Of a stretch of DNA of 64,000 nt, positions 34,601-46,722 are shown one piece after another (position 1 is the first letter of the stretch; the number at the start of each line of letters is the position of its first letter). The position numbers and the translations under genes are program-made. The notes under the pieces were generated by a model. That model saw only the letters and a program-made list of their open reading frames with translations, did no database searches and had not been told where the DNA came from. Source of the stretch: Calycina herbarum (taxonomy: Eukaryota > Ascomycota > Leotiomycetes > Helotiales > Pezizellaceae); contig LLEY01000018.1 of assembly GCA_001414485.1 (NCBI GenBank), positions 248,001-312,000 of the forward strand, read 5' to 3'.

Positions 34601-37600
34601 TATGCCATAGCTACCACTTTATTTACTCTCTTCTAGAAAATGTTTCCGGCGAATTTTACGCCTAGCCGCCAAAAGCGAAAACAGTGCATTCCATCCCAAA
34701 AATGTGGACTACCATCTCATCGGTAGTCTCCAGGATCTTCAAGCTCATTTCCATCTGAGCCAGCTACATTTGCCCAAAGAAACTATAAGTGTGGTAACCG
34801 ATACCCGATATGTTTTCCAGCCTATTACTAGACTGTCAAAAACAAAGGGGAAGGTCGAGGTCGTAATAAAGGTCGGAAGTCAATTTGTACAAGTCACTAC
34901 TGCCAAGAAGCAAGAAGTTGTACCAGGATTGAGGCTTCACGCTACTGTCAATGATATCTTCCGTCTTTCAGAAGTGGATGAGGCACCTACGTCCATTCAA
35001 ACAGAAGATGATTCTGCCTTCGGTCTCAGAACAGAAAACGGGAAGATTGTGATGTATTTTACAAGTCCAAGGAAGCCAGATGTTCTTCAGGCTATTCGTG
35101 CCGCCAAGTCCAAGTACGGAAAGGAACTGAGGACCCTCAAATCTTTCGAACGACTTGTCAGACCTCAGGATGTGCCAGGAACCCTCTTGAACATTGCTCT
35201 TACAAATATGGCTAGCTCTGACCAGGTTCTTCGACTTGCTTCGTACAACCTTCTCTGTGCGCTATGCCGTGCTTTCAAATTCGCCGCTGATGCTAAGTTT
35301 ATGAGCACCAAAGGAATGTAACCCCCCTCGTCTTATTCCATTACTACTTACTAACTTCTAGTAGAACTTTGTGTCCCGCTTAATCCTTCGCAGTTTATCA
35401 TTGATATCAGTCACCAACTAGCACGCTCTGAGCCTCAACTTACGGTGGACTTTCTCAACGAGTTCTTCGTGGGGTGGGAGAGTTTTCCCTTTTCACAACG
35501 ACCACTAAGTCTTGCATACATGGCACCTTGGCTACCAAGTTTACGAACGAGCTTAATGCCTGCAGATGCAGATAGTGACAAATCCAGGGAGAAAGTTGCT
35601 GCGATATTTCGGAAGCTCATCGAAGTAGCCATATCTGATGTCACTCTCAGTACAACGCTCGAGCACCGAGTGTGGCCAATTATCTGCCGGGACGAAGTTT
35701 ATACCGAAATATTCTTGGAAGAGGTGATCAAGGCCGCTCTGGGCTATGGAATTGAGGATGAACGGACTGAAATTCTCGGTTCCATCATCGCCTCTCTTGG
35801 TACGATTACAATACGTGGAAGGCTTCTTTCGCGGCTCCGAAAAGCACTCAATAGAACGTCACTACGCCCTACTCGACAATTGCCAGATAATACCGTGTGG
35901 GGTGAAATATGTGTGCTCCTTCGTCTCTGTCTCTCTACTTCGTTCGACAGTGGGGTTCAGTCTCAGGTATACCTCCCTGAGCTCTCCCATCTTGTCACTA
36001 TGCTAGCCAATACCGGTTCGACCGAAACAAGACTTATGGTACACCGCTTGTTGATCAACACGGTACATGCTATGTGCACTACATTTCCTCTTGAAGAAGG
36101 TAAACTCGCAAGACTTAAAGCTCTACTTCTGACGCTTTCGGAGCCTCGAGCCGATTCTTTATTCAATCTGCCATCCCGAGATGGTATGTCCATCACCTCT
36201 CTACAAGACTCTGGTCTCCCGGCTTTGAACGCAACCGAGTCTCTTGCTGTTTTGCTCTCTGAAGTGAGCACGGTGGCAGCGCCTTCAGTTGATGTTTCAA
36301 ACGCTTGGCGTTCTAGATGGATGAGTCTTGTCGCTAGCACTGCGTTCCAGAGCAACCCGGCCATCCAGCCACGGGCCTTCACGGTTATGGGATGTCTGGC
36401 TCGAGAAGATGTTGATGATGACCTCCTTTACCAAGTTCTTGTTGCGCTTAGGAGTAGCATCGGTCGATACATGGAAGAAGGCGACAGTGAGATGCTCATC
36501 GCAATTGTGTCTTCTTTGACAAAGATGATGGAAAAACTTCCATCTGCCTCGCGCTATGGAGTTCAGTTATTCTGGCTTGCGCTCTCGCTCCTTAGACTAG
36601 TTCCCCTACCACTATACAACTGCACCGCCTCCTTTTTGGAGGCAATTCTTGGCAATATTGCAGCTTCTGGCGATTTCAAAGATGGCAGAATGATAGTTGT
36701 ACTATTACAGGGTCGTCTGCCTCTCGAAGAAGCCGCAGTACAGCTTGACGAAATTTACGGTATCCATTTCAGCATGGAAAGCTTCCACTTTGCAGTCGTC
36801 GCCTCCTTGGTAAAGGGACTCTCAGATTCAGGCACGAAATCCACAGCGATCCGTGTATTGTCAGCATTCCTAGAGACAACCAGTGTCAATTCAGCCAGCG
36901 GCCTCAAATTCCCTGATGACCTCTCTTGTATCCCATATCTTGGAACACTACTAGCGCGATCGATGAGCCCGTCGGATTCGAATAAAACCTTCTTGTTTGG
37001 TGCGATGGATCCCCTGGGGGAGTTTGTCACCCCGGGGGATATCATGCGGCTCATTGATGTTGAGAAGATCAAGGATAAGGAGTTGTTGTTGAATGTGGCT
37101 ATTGGACTTATTGATTTTTCCTTTTTGGAAGACCCAGTGCAGTATCGGTGTTTGCTTTGGCTTAATAGGGTTGCGCTTCAGAGACCGACTGTGGTTTTGC
37201 ATTTGTAAGTCCCACCGCCCCCCCCTTTCCCGTCCCTGCTCTCCCTCGTGCCCTGATCGATTGACTTCATACTAATTTTCCTGTTTTTGTAGATGCGCGC
37301 CCATCATCAACATGCTCGATGACCTCCTTATTTCCTGCCAGAATGCTGTTACGCTTGAGTCCGCTCACCAGTTGTTGAGGACTATCACATCAAATCCTAA
37401 GTTCTCGGGGGGCGTGGATACCGCGGAGATGTTGGAGGATGTTTTGGAAGGGATTGGGTTTGGGGGGTTGTGGAGGAGTGCTACTTTTCATGTGGTGAAT
37501 GAGCATGAGAGGCAGTGTACTGTTTTGACGGATAGGCTTATTGAGGTATGTTCTTCCTTCTCCTGTGATTGAGAGACGAGATTGAGATTGAGATTGTGTG

Positions 37601-37634
37601 GTTTGCTAACTGATGGTAGCTTATCATTGCATGA
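28694..37634 (+). CDS. Ras GTPase-activating protein, IRA/neurofibromin type
   Basis: IRA/NF1 proteins switch off Ras by stimulating GTP hydrolysis and so restrain cAMP/PKA signalling. I join 15 exons: 28694-28747, 28823-29798, 30007-30967, 31195-31315, 31386-32921, 32970-33129, 33182-33471, 33526-33813, 33860-34231, 34280-34366, 34411-34583, 34637-35313, 35365-37204, 37293-37545 and 37620-37634, giving 2600 residues. The RasGAP domain (about 1220-1430) has the arginine finger in LLRRNCVATK (Arg1277, codon 33202-33204) and the FLRFFCPAIVAP motif. A Sec14/CRAL-TRIO-like and PH-like segment follows (about 1500-1800), as in NF1, with helical repeats on either side. All introns are GT..AG except the one at 35314-35364, which begins GA. 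Introns 2 and 3 (208 and 227 bp) are unusually long and may hide small exons. The N-terminus MNGDSSLV fits fungal homologues. Confidence 0.92.
35314..35364 (+). other. non-canonical GA..AG intron (or mutated 5' site) in the RasGAP gene
   Basis: The exon ends AAAG and the intron starts GAATGTAACC, where GTATGT would be expected. The 3' part is normal: TTACTAAC branch site, then TTCTAGTAG. Only a phase-1 cut after AAAG keeps the conserved frame (STK-(V)EL-CVPLNPSQF). The next real GT (35318) leads to TAA in GCTTAA with either AG. The TAGTAG acceptor allows two products differing by one valine. Confidence 0.65.
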
Positions 37635-38755
37635 GAGAGTTTTTCTTTTCTTTCTTTTAAAAGCAAAGCATTGTTTCGGAGAATCGAGAACTGAAAAGCG
37701 CATACACTTATCCTCGTTGATTTTGATTTTGCGTTTTGTTTATCGCTTATTGTTATCGCTACCGCCGCCTTTTTTATATATCCCTCTTGATGGTTTTCTT
37801 TATGACGAACGTATGTTTTGTTATGGCTTTATGAATGAATGAATGAATTTGATTAAAAAAAAGTGGAGGGATGTCAGGTGTGTGAGGGGGCCCTAGAACT
37901 GGGGGATATCTTCTGGATAGGGATGAGAGAGGAGGCAGGAGGGTAGCGGAAGGACAGGCGAGGAGGTTGTGGGTGGGAGATATGGGGATGAAAAACGGCA
38001 TATGGGCTGTGATAAAACTGGACATATGATACCCTGTTATTAGACAGATTATTAGTCTTAGCTCCCCCCCTTTTTTTGAGCCGAAAAAATGAGATGAGAT
38101 TGTTTGTTTCTGCTGGTGTTGTGTGCTTGGTGGTTGAATTTCTAATTTTGAAGATGAGGCTTGATTTGGATGGATGATTGTTGTGCGAGGTGGAGTGATT
38201 GCCTCAGATGTTTTGGGACAATGAAATTACTGAAGAGCATTTACTTGATATAATTTTAGGGGATTTTTGGCCCCCAACTATGATGTTTGGCTTACTCGCT
38301 AAAATCTACTTTAGCCTCTAGATTTTTTACTTAGCTTACTTGGTGGCTTGCTTGCAAATTCAAACTCAAGTTATAGATCGCCGTGAAGGAGGATTGGTCT
38401 AAGGTTCTAAATTCTACTGCAAATGCGATTATATACTCTCCTTACAAAGTCTGGGAACCCAGGGTTTCAGCCAATATTTCTCTAAATGGTTCAGTTCCAT
38501 ATGAAAGTCAGCCTGGAACTTTCAAAAGAGACCGTTCCATGGAAAGTTCCACTGGACCGTGTTCTAGATGCCGAACTCTGGATCTAGATTTGTGATATGC
38601 CCGGGAGAGAAAGAGGTCTGAAATGTTACACTAGACAATCATCATGCTATGAGTGTAGGAAAAATGGTTTTCATTGTTCCGCAGGGTTGAGATAATGAGA
38701 TACAGTGAGCGACAGTTCCTTTTCCACCTCCAAGATCCTTGCTTCCTGTACCAAA
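37635..38755. other. intergenic, convergent 3' flanks
   Basis: No gene recognised. The first part (T-rich, 37640-38060) should be the 3' UTR of the RasGAP gene. The short frame at 38383-38595 has no partner exon or known domain. About 38500-38560 contains two GTTCCAT-AAAGT segments in near-inverted order. Confidence 0.5.
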
Positions 38756-39723
38756 TCATGCCTCGAGGTTCGCAGCTTCCTTCTCCCTCTTCCAGTGTCG
38801 AAGAAGTTCAGAAACCAACTTCTCCTTCTTGTCGCCTCGCATTTTTTCCAACAAATCCCGATGTCGAGGGAACAACTCTGGATCCAAGACCAGGTTTTTT
38901 AACGTCGCTTCTCGATAATTAGAGACAGTCCATCCAAATAACTCTATTACTTACGATCGAGGCTACCTTTGTTGTAGAAACGCACATTAGTCTTGCCGAA
39001 TGATGCGTTTACTGTTATTCTTGAGCCGTCCGTACAGTTGCACCAGCCTACGGCGAGACTTTTTTTGGTTTTGGTGGTGTATTTATGGAGGATTTCAAGA
39101 CTTGGAAATTGATGTTGGGATGAGGAAGCCGCTTGGCTTTGAAGATTAAAGGCATCCTCGTAGTAGTCGGATTGGGGTGGGGGTTCCTTTTCATATGCCT
39201 CGCTCGAAATAGGTTGATGCGCATTATCCCTTTGAAACAGAAGAAGTTTAAGAACCAGCATCTTCTTCTCTAGGCCAGCCATCCCCTCTAAATTCCAATG
39301 TTGAGGGAATAACTCGGGACTCAAGAAGAGGTTTTGTAAATCCACTACTTGTTTATTAACCTTCAAATACGTTGTAACTAAAGAGCTGGAATACTTACGA
39401 TGGGAGGTATCTAGAGAAAACCAAGCCACATCATCAACAACACCAGTGTTCTCCAGTTTCGCGTACACTACTGGACCGAACATCGCGTCACGCCAGCCTA
39501 CGAAAAGGCTGCCGTCTTGTTCGTTGGTGTATTCAGATATGGTTTCGAGGCCTGGAAATTGTTGGCCTAAGGGACCCTCTTGGGTTTGAAGATCAGGAAC
39601 CTCGGAGTAGTTGTGTTGTGAGGTCGGTTCATTCTCATGTGTTTCACTCGATATATTTTCCTCTTGCTCCCACCACGTGTTGGCAAAATCGTTGGCGGGT
39701 TGTGGAAGATTCGTTTCCGCCAT
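38756..39723 (-). CDS. hypothetical protein with a tandem-duplicated unit
   Basis: Not recognised. Three exons, 39399-39723, 38955-39344 and 38756-38907, give 288 residues. The protein is two copies of one unit. Unit 1 runs SETHENEPTSQHNYSE, QFPGLETISEYTNEQ, SLFVGWRDA..., LDTSH/ intron /LDLQNLFLSPELFPQHWNLEGM. Unit 2 runs SEAYEKEPPPQSDYYE, QFPSLEILHKYTTKT, SLAVGWCNC..., KGSLD/ intron /PTLKNLVLDPELFPRHRDLLEKM. Each unit is cut by a phase-1 intron at the same place (39345-39398, 54 nt; 38908-38954, 47 nt). Each unit ends in a charged helix, and the C-terminus is HWKREKEAANLEA. The tandem frames alone would stop early, so splicing is needed to complete the second unit. No signal peptide or membrane segment. 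Function unknown. Confidence 0.7.
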
Positions 39724-40312
39724 TTTTTTAGCTTTGAGAGGGGAAATTTCACCACAAGAAATACTGAGTAGCTTTTGGTGAAATCCTTGTTTCGTGAATT
39801 TGACTTTTACAGCACCTAAGCAAGTGCGACGGGTTCTTATATACTTTTCTTATTGTCTGCTTTCTTAAAGCATGTGATAAATAGTGTTAGAGTAATTGAA
39901 GAATGACCGTAGCAAACAGTCGGCCACCAGAACGAGGTTGCTCGAATGTCAGCTGCGAATATCAGTTGGATAACGGCACTTATGCGATTTGCACTCGACC
40001 AAGAGTCATTCAATTCAATTTTCATTATTTCCTAACTATCTCGATAAATCAAGTCCAATTATCCCAACTCGCTCGATCAATCATTTGAATCCCCTACTGA
40101 TTTCGATTAATCACTGATCACATGCAATTGGAAACTGGAAATGTTGAATCAAGTTTATTAATAACTACTACTCTGTATAGTGTGCACCAGGCACTTTCAA
40201 TGATAATACTGGTTCTCCCTGCCCCAAGCACTCCCTGAGGTGCACCAGGCACTTTCAATAAAAATTAATAATACTGGTTTTCCTCTCCTCCTTCCCAATC
40301 ATCTTCTCGTCA
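39724..40312. promoter_or_regulatory. promoter of the duplicated-unit gene
   Basis: Both neighbours are on the minus strand, so this holds the promoter of the gene ending at 38756 and the 3' flank of the gene ending at 40313. A direct repeat lies at 40182-40278. Confidence 0.4.
40182..40278. repeat. direct repeat, two copies
   Basis: GTGCACCAGGCACTTTCAAT followed by AATACTGGTT occurs at 40182-40214 and again at 40240-40278, the second copy with a short AT insertion. The GTGCACCAGGCAC core is itself nearly palindromic. Confidence 0.7.
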
Positions 40313-41957
40313 CTATTGTGGTCTGGTTACTTTCAGTCGAAGACCCCCTTTTGCGACCACCCCTTCCTCCCTGAGGCGAAGTCTTCCGCTGGGAAAGTAC
40401 TTGCTGATCTCCTTTCTGATCAGTTCTCCTTCTCCTGGAAGGGCCCGATGCTTGATTCGGATTCTGGAGGCCTGTTTCTGCGGAGTGCCGTCCATTTGCC
40501 CACCAATGATGGTGGATATGGAAATGTTGGTGGTGGTGATTAGATCCGCTTGATGTAGTACGCTGTGGCAGTCGATTTCTCCGTGTTGGGAGAGTTGTCT
40601 GCTGAGGGTTGTAATTTTGATGTGTTCGCTGCGAACTCTGATAGATTTTCGCGCGACCGCGGTCGTAATCTTCTCGTAGGGACTCATTTCTAAAAAAGAG
40701 TCCTCTGTGGCTGGCTCCCTTGGGAGCTTCAACCCGAGAGTTTGCGCTGCCCAGCGAGTGTTTCCCGGGAATCGGCCTTGCTTGTACATTTCAGCCTTCG
40801 AAGGACGATCGGCCCCGGAAACAACGTTGTTGTCGATAGGAGGTTGGATAGATTCGGTAGCAGCCCTGCCACCTTTTTCATGAATGACCGTCTCAGTCGA
40901 CGACTCATTCTCTTGGGTGCTTGTCAGTATTGTGCCAACAGGCTTTCGTGGAATAGTATGGCTCTCTCCACAGAGCATCGAAATAAGGCTTTGAGAATCA
41001 TTGTCAAGGTTGTTATATGAGGATTGGCTTGTAGAGGGCATTGGAGGGAGGTGGTTGCCTGTTTCATGTTAGCTATCGTTCAGAAGAGATTTGTTGCAAC
41101 TTACCTCGAATGGTGCTGCCTCTAACGGATTGCGGAATTGGAGTGAGGCAAGTCTCCTTCACAACATTCCATTCATTGTCACTGGCAATCCAGTAACCCC
41201 GTCGAAGTCGAGTGTCGCAGTCTGGCTTTTCGTTTTTGTAGCTGGTGCTACTGTCGCTGGAGTCCCAGAGTCCAGTTCTTGGGTTTGCTCCTCGTACACC
41301 GAGATAATCATCGCTCTGCTTCATGCTTCGACGATGGTGCCTGGCAAACTTCTTGTCCTCGTATGTCTGTTGCGAGGTACCAGTGAATATTAATCGAGTC
41401 GGTTCGGTGTTTGGTTGTTGTGGTAGAATCATTGATTGATTCGAGTGATGGTAAATATGAGCTCCTTGGCTCTTCTGCTCGTCCTTTCGAAGGCGCTTGA
41501 ACAAATCCGATCCCTTCTCCAATATCTTCTTTGGGTTGAAGAGGTTCTTCAAGCCCTTCGATCGTTTCGAAACCTCCGGACTATGTCCATCTCGCGATTG
41601 TTCTCGGTCAGGTCCAGAATGAGGAGGAAATCCACGCAAAGCTGTGACATGTTAGCATAAGTGTTCTCTATGGAAGAGAAGTTGGGAAGAGTGAGGGGAA
41701 AACTTACCCAGGTCAAGAGTCTCACTCTGGAGCCAATCTTTGTAGATCCCCTGGCTATCGATATTGCCAGATTGGCTGCCAGCCAAAGGTTGATCATTGG
41801 CCTGGTCAATAATGCCGAAGACAAGATCTGTTGCAGTATGTGGACTGCCGTCTTGATATTCATTTCGTAGGGCTCGAGTGGTGTCGGCGCCGTTTGGTTT
41901 GAAGAAGGTGAGGATTGCTCCCAAGGATGAGGATCGTCGATGCTTGGAAGTCGTCAT
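40313..41957 (-). CDS. hypothetical, largely disordered protein
   Basis: Not recognised. Three exons, 41708-41957, 41105-41641 and 40313-41058, give 510 residues; introns are 66 and 46 bp and keep phase 1. The sequence is rich in Ser, Gln, Asn and charged residues and has few hydrophobic stretches. Landmarks are a basic N-terminus (TTSKHRRSSSLGAILTFF), KRSKGLKNLFNPKKILEKGSDLFKRLRKDEQ in the second exon, RHHRRSMKQSDDYLG, RRGYWIASDNEWNVVKE, and a positively charged C-terminus (GRLRLREEGVVAKGGLRLK). The basic amphipathic patches might bind membranes or nucleic acid, which is a guess. ATG 41957 is preferred over the far upstream in-frame ATG at 42218, which would add unlikely sequence. Confidence 0.68.
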
Positions 41958-44900
41958 GATTGCGAGGAAAGCTCGAATGGAGTTTCTTGAAGAGTGTGTG
42001 AAGGTTTGATGATTGTTTGATGGAAGGATCGATGAAGATTCGATGAAAGTTTGATGAATTGATTGCGTTTTGATCATGTGAAGGCAATCATGTTCCGATG
42101 TGAACTGGAGAGGAAGAGAAATGGGCGGCGGGAACTGCTTTATGCTGCGGTGGCAGGGGTGTGGCTTCAAAGGAAACCAGGAAGGAACGACCACCCTCAA
42201 AAGATTGGCTCTTGCCAAAAGCCAATGCTAAACTTCAGCTTCTTCGGCACCATGTAATGCCAACGAGCAAGTAAGAAAGGAATGTACCTTGTCATACCGA
42301 CCATACTCCAGATAGTGAAGATAATGAATCCGAATACCCATCTCTTGCTGAGAAGAGAGGCCATGATGATAACGATGAGCTGAAGTATCTAGAAGTGTAC
42401 TCTCCCAATTTGTCTTGCGAAAGGGTGATATACCTGTTTTCTTGGGGTGCTTAAAAGAAGTACTCCAGTGGTTTAAACAACCAGAATCAATGCTAACCAG
42501 TTCGGGGAAGGCTGATGAGATTGCTTTCCACTAGGCAGTGGGATTGTCAATTTCTTGGTGAGCTAAAGCTGGAGATGACATGCTGGCGGTCGAGTATATC
42601 GACAAATGTAGTGTTACACCGTGGACTCCAGCTCCAGCCAAAGGGTTGGGCGGTTGTTTTGGCTGGAGCTGAAGTGGAGTCCAAGAAGTTGGGAAGAGTT
42701 CGAATGCAGGTGGCCTTGCCAGATATTCAAAGATGGCTCCAAGTTGATGCACGTATTACCTCAAAGGATTAAATGACTGCTTGTTGGCGCTCCTTCCGTC
42801 GCTGTCTCTACTCGAACGCAAGGACCAAGATATTTGGCGTTGTCTCGAGGAAGTTGTTTTTGTATGACAATTTATGAAAAGCAGCAGCCAATCCAACAGC
42901 ATTGCTATTGTTTGTAGCTCGTCACTGAACGATTGAGGCATGTTTAGTTTCTGTATGAGAGAACAAATTGAGAACCGAGGGATGTACGGGGTACTGTCCA
43001 GGTAGACTTGGGTAAAGAACATTTTTCCGAAGAGCCTCAAACAACCAAATCGAGTCTGAATTGTCTTTCGATACTCTTTCTTATTCTTCAGTCTACTGTG
43101 ACAATCGAACCAATTGTTCTAGGACTTCAAGTATATTATCTACTCGTTGGTGTGTCTGGAAGGATGACTTGAACGATCAAAAATTAGCAAATGGAGCTCA
43201 CAAGCATCTCAGCTAATTGCATTCTGCGTACAAAAGAATCCACTTTGGTATAAAGTGAGCCACAACTTGATTGATTGCGTGAGGATGCTGATATTCCGTC
43301 TAGATAGGAAAGTGGCTTTTCAAAATGTGTACGCAAGCAGATGCTTCGCCCATATTAGACGACCCAATTACTTGGCAAGTTGGTTTAGATGGTTGAATCA
43401 ACCTTCTCGCAGTATGTAAACAGGCTTGAGATACTGCTTTTGTGAAAACACATCAAAAGCATATTGCATGCCTGTATCAAAATGCCACTTTCCCATCTGG
43501 AAGGGATAAAATAAGTAAATTCAAGTTCGAGCACATAAAAGATGATTTGATAATGGAGATGAGGACCTTCATGAAAGACGAAAGAGGAAGCTTCGCAGGT
43601 TGGTAAGCGATGAGAATCAAATATGAACTAAAAGAGCAACAAATGACTGAATAGGAAATATGTGTAAATTCTGGTGAGCGTCATCTGATTGGCTGAATTT
43701 ACTTAAGCGAGATCCAAGGAGACTCTTGTCCCCTTTCTTGTAACCCAACAAATGTGAAAAATTCGCCTGCAAAGAGCGCTGAGAAATAACAAATAGCCAC
43801 TAGCCTGATTGATACATCTCTAAGTCCCGAGGTCGAATGCCACAGGAATTTTGAATTCAAGCAGACCACTCACTAGGGGTCAAAGCAATGGCCTCTACAA
43901 TTTCAAACCCCTGGATCTCAGGGAACCAGACCCTTGCTAAGCGAGTTTCGACTGGTAGCGATTCAGCTGCAATAATATTGACCAGCCTAAACAAGCAACG
44001 AGATTCAGGTTCAAATAAGGAGGATGAGGATTCCAAGGTACGAACTTGTTTAAGCGGCAGAAACCGCATTTTACTCGGCCTCTGAGGGGAAAGAACTGAC
44101 GATGATCAGATCCCCTAAAGGACAAAAGTGAAAAGGGGGGACTGAAGCACGTGCGCAAAATAAGGGGTACCCCAAGCGAGTGAGGAAGACCTCCAGCATC
44201 AGAAGCAGCCGAGAAGATGTTTTACCATGACTGACCCCTTCACATCCTCAACTCAAGGATCTCAGAAAAGCACATCATGCCCAAAGCGAATAAAGGTGGC
44301 CATTCATCCATTCACCCACTTTTCCAAAACAAACCCCCCACTTTCTTAGAATCCTCAAAAGAAATCAACAGCTTAACAACACCAAAAATGTAGCATATCC
44401 TTTCCCACAAGAGCCAAACTTCTGAAAAAAGCGCTCAAGTCGAGAAACGGGTTCTGCTCTTCCAGAATTGCTATCAAGACGTCAATTAATATCCTTGACC
44501 CAATGGTGGTAGCGACCGTATACCTCAACAGCCATTAAACTAATGGCAGCAAAGCTCATGACCACCATACGAGTTCTAGAAATCAACAACAGCACAGCAC
44601 CAAAATACCAAATGGTGCAAAATGACAAAAATATCGCAGATATAACAATCAGAAATACCAAGATAAATTCAAACAAGAATGTCCTCCGCTAACCCCCTCC
44701 CACAAAAAGGGGGAAAGCAGTCAATTGACCCCCATTCACACAAAATCCACATATAGAAGAGAATGATCTTCCAAAATAAGAGGACAGTAAGATCTTACAC
44801 CGATGACAGATGTAAAAGAAAAGTGGCGCACACTCCCTGTTCCCTTGCCTTTAAAGAAATGAAGATAAATAGCAGTTAGATAACCCTCATTTTCAGATAA

Positions 44901-45273
44901 ATACTAAAAGAAAAATACCAAGCGAAAGATAGAATATAAAAATGAAATGGCATAAATAGATATCAAGCTCATATCAAATCCAAAAGAGCGACTTTGGTGA
45001 GCGACCTCCAGTGATTTTCAAATATGCAAACATATAATTCACATCTCATCATGAAAGGAAAAGTTTACAGACACATAAGGAGAATTACACAACCCCGCAA
45101 GCACCTCAAGAAAAGTGAAACTGCATACCGGGGATATCAGACTTTATTATTACATACCACCTAAAACCCAAAGAGGAATCATCATTACTAATCAAAGACA
45201 ACAATCCCCTCTGAATTCTAAACTAGCAGTGGGTGGGTATAACTAAACAATATAAATGCAAAGAAAAAAGAAC
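41958..45273. other. 3.3-kb stretch without a convincing gene
   Basis: I find no gene that can be supported. A 55-codon hydrophobic frame at 42197-42364 (-) is possible. A hairpin lies at 42622-42682. The hydrophobic frame at 44482-44676 (-) lacks an ATG and is T-rich, so it may be the 3' UTR of NUR1. The block 44340-45260 is A-rich on this strand. Confidence 0.5.
42622..42682. repeat. strong hairpin
   Basis: The left arm 42622-42642 (TGGACTCCAGCTCCAGCC...) pairs with the right arm 42658-42682. The right arm has four extra bases (CTTC when reverse-complemented). The loop is about 15 bases. Single copy in the window. Confidence 0.65.
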
Positions 45274-46722
45274 CTAAAATCTAGACGGGAACCTCTTGAC
45301 CGGACTATTGATCTGCCCAAGATCAGTAGAAGAAGCAGTAGGGGTGCTTGTCCGGGGTTCAAGCCCAAGAAACGATCGATGAGCATCGCTCATTCTCTTC
45401 TTCGGGCGATTCATCTTCTGCTCACTCTGCTCACGCGCTGCCATTTCGATCGAGTTTTTTGGTGTCTCTCCTGAGTTGGCTTGCATATCGTGCATGCTTG
45501 TGGCCTTCCTAAGCGGCGACTGGGAATGGCTGAATGCCCCGAGACTCCCGCCATCGCCTCTTGAAAGATTGCTTGACAAGCTCTGTCTGAATTGGGGTTG
45601 TCGGAGAGGAGGCTGTCTGGGCGTCATATTCGAGAATACACCAGGCTCTTGGGAGCCATACGCAGAAGGTGTGTATGGTGAAGGTGTATATTTTGGTGTT
45701 GGAGATAGAGCTTGTCGTGAGAAAGCCTCTGTATTCTCCGGATCGATATGTTTGGCGTAATTTGGATTGGGGTTTGGCCGAAAGCCGCGCTTTATGGTGA
45801 CGGCCGGAGTATACGTGTCCACATATCCATCGTCCTCCTCGCCAGGGTCCATAGGTCCATAAAACTGGGTACCAACATCACGAACCATTGGGTTTAACCG
45901 TGGGTGAACGTATTTGATATCGTATTCGCTCAACACCTCTCGCTGAATAATCGCCGTATCTTTTTCTTGCTGCGAAAAGGAGTTTTGAAGAAGAAGCAAC
46001 TGTGATGATAACAGTACTTGTAGAAGAATTGCCGTAAATACCGTCATACTTGGTCGTGGGTCTGATATGTGTGTAGGCAAGAATAGCCAGTAAACGAGAA
46101 CATGACCAGGACTGAACAAGCAAGACAGCCGGAGACAAAGCGGTATTGGATCCCACACAGAAATTTCCCAGACATCTCGAGTTGGATCAGGGTGTGCCCT
46201 CGATTCGGGGGTGGTGTCTCCTAGTATGCTTGAAAAGAATCGGAGGGGTGAGGACGCAACCGGAGACGAATCGACACGAACTCGGTGTGCGGAGGGAGTG
46301 GATTGAGGGGTTTCGATGGCGCTTTCAAATAGACGGTAGTGCTTCGTTCGACTGAATGTATATGCGGCGTTGAGTATTGAGAATGCTGTCAAGAAATAGA
46401 CGAAGAAACTTGTCTAGGAGAAAGTATCAGCAGGATTCCCATTTTTTGGCGGGAAAAGAGATTTTACAATATAAGCCAGCCAGCCTGAGCCAGAGGTGTC
46501 CTCCCCAAATACATCATCACCACCCCACCCACTAGACACCCCCGAATTTGCCCTAGAAATGAGGAAGGTGACATGCAGGCCGAGAGCGAGAGGTCCTGCA
46601 AACTGTTTTGAGTCCCATTCCCTCGTTTCGATCTCCTCAGAAAGCCAAAGGAGAAAATCGCCCGGGTGGAGGTAGTCCTTTACTCGCTCGAACAGCGGTT
46701 TTCGACGGATGAGGCGAGGCAT
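45274..46722 (-). CDS. NUR1: nuclear rim protein NUR1 family
   Basis: NUR1 is an inner nuclear membrane protein that, with its LEM-domain partner, anchors silent chromatin and rDNA to the nuclear envelope. Two exons, 46468-46722 and 45274-46413, give 464 residues; the intron starts GTAAAA. The N-terminal block is typical: MPRLIRRKPLFERVKDYL, then HPGDFLLWLSEE. Hydrophobic segments follow at about residues 86-105 (FFVYFLTAFSIL), 185-200 (VLVYWLFLP) and 205-225 (MTVFTAILLQVLL). The C-terminal half is disordered and rich in Ser, Pro and Gln, with a basic KMNRPKKRMSD patch. A FxPNPNYAKHIDPEN segment lies in the middle. It is divergent from VMA7 with 261 bp between the start codons. Confidence 0.85.

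Noticed and set aside
44482..44676. Hydrophobic 64-codon frame on the minus strand
   Set aside because: It starts at TTG, not ATG, has no upstream exon that supplies a start, and lies in T-rich sequence downstream of NUR1, where hydrophobic codons arise by composition.
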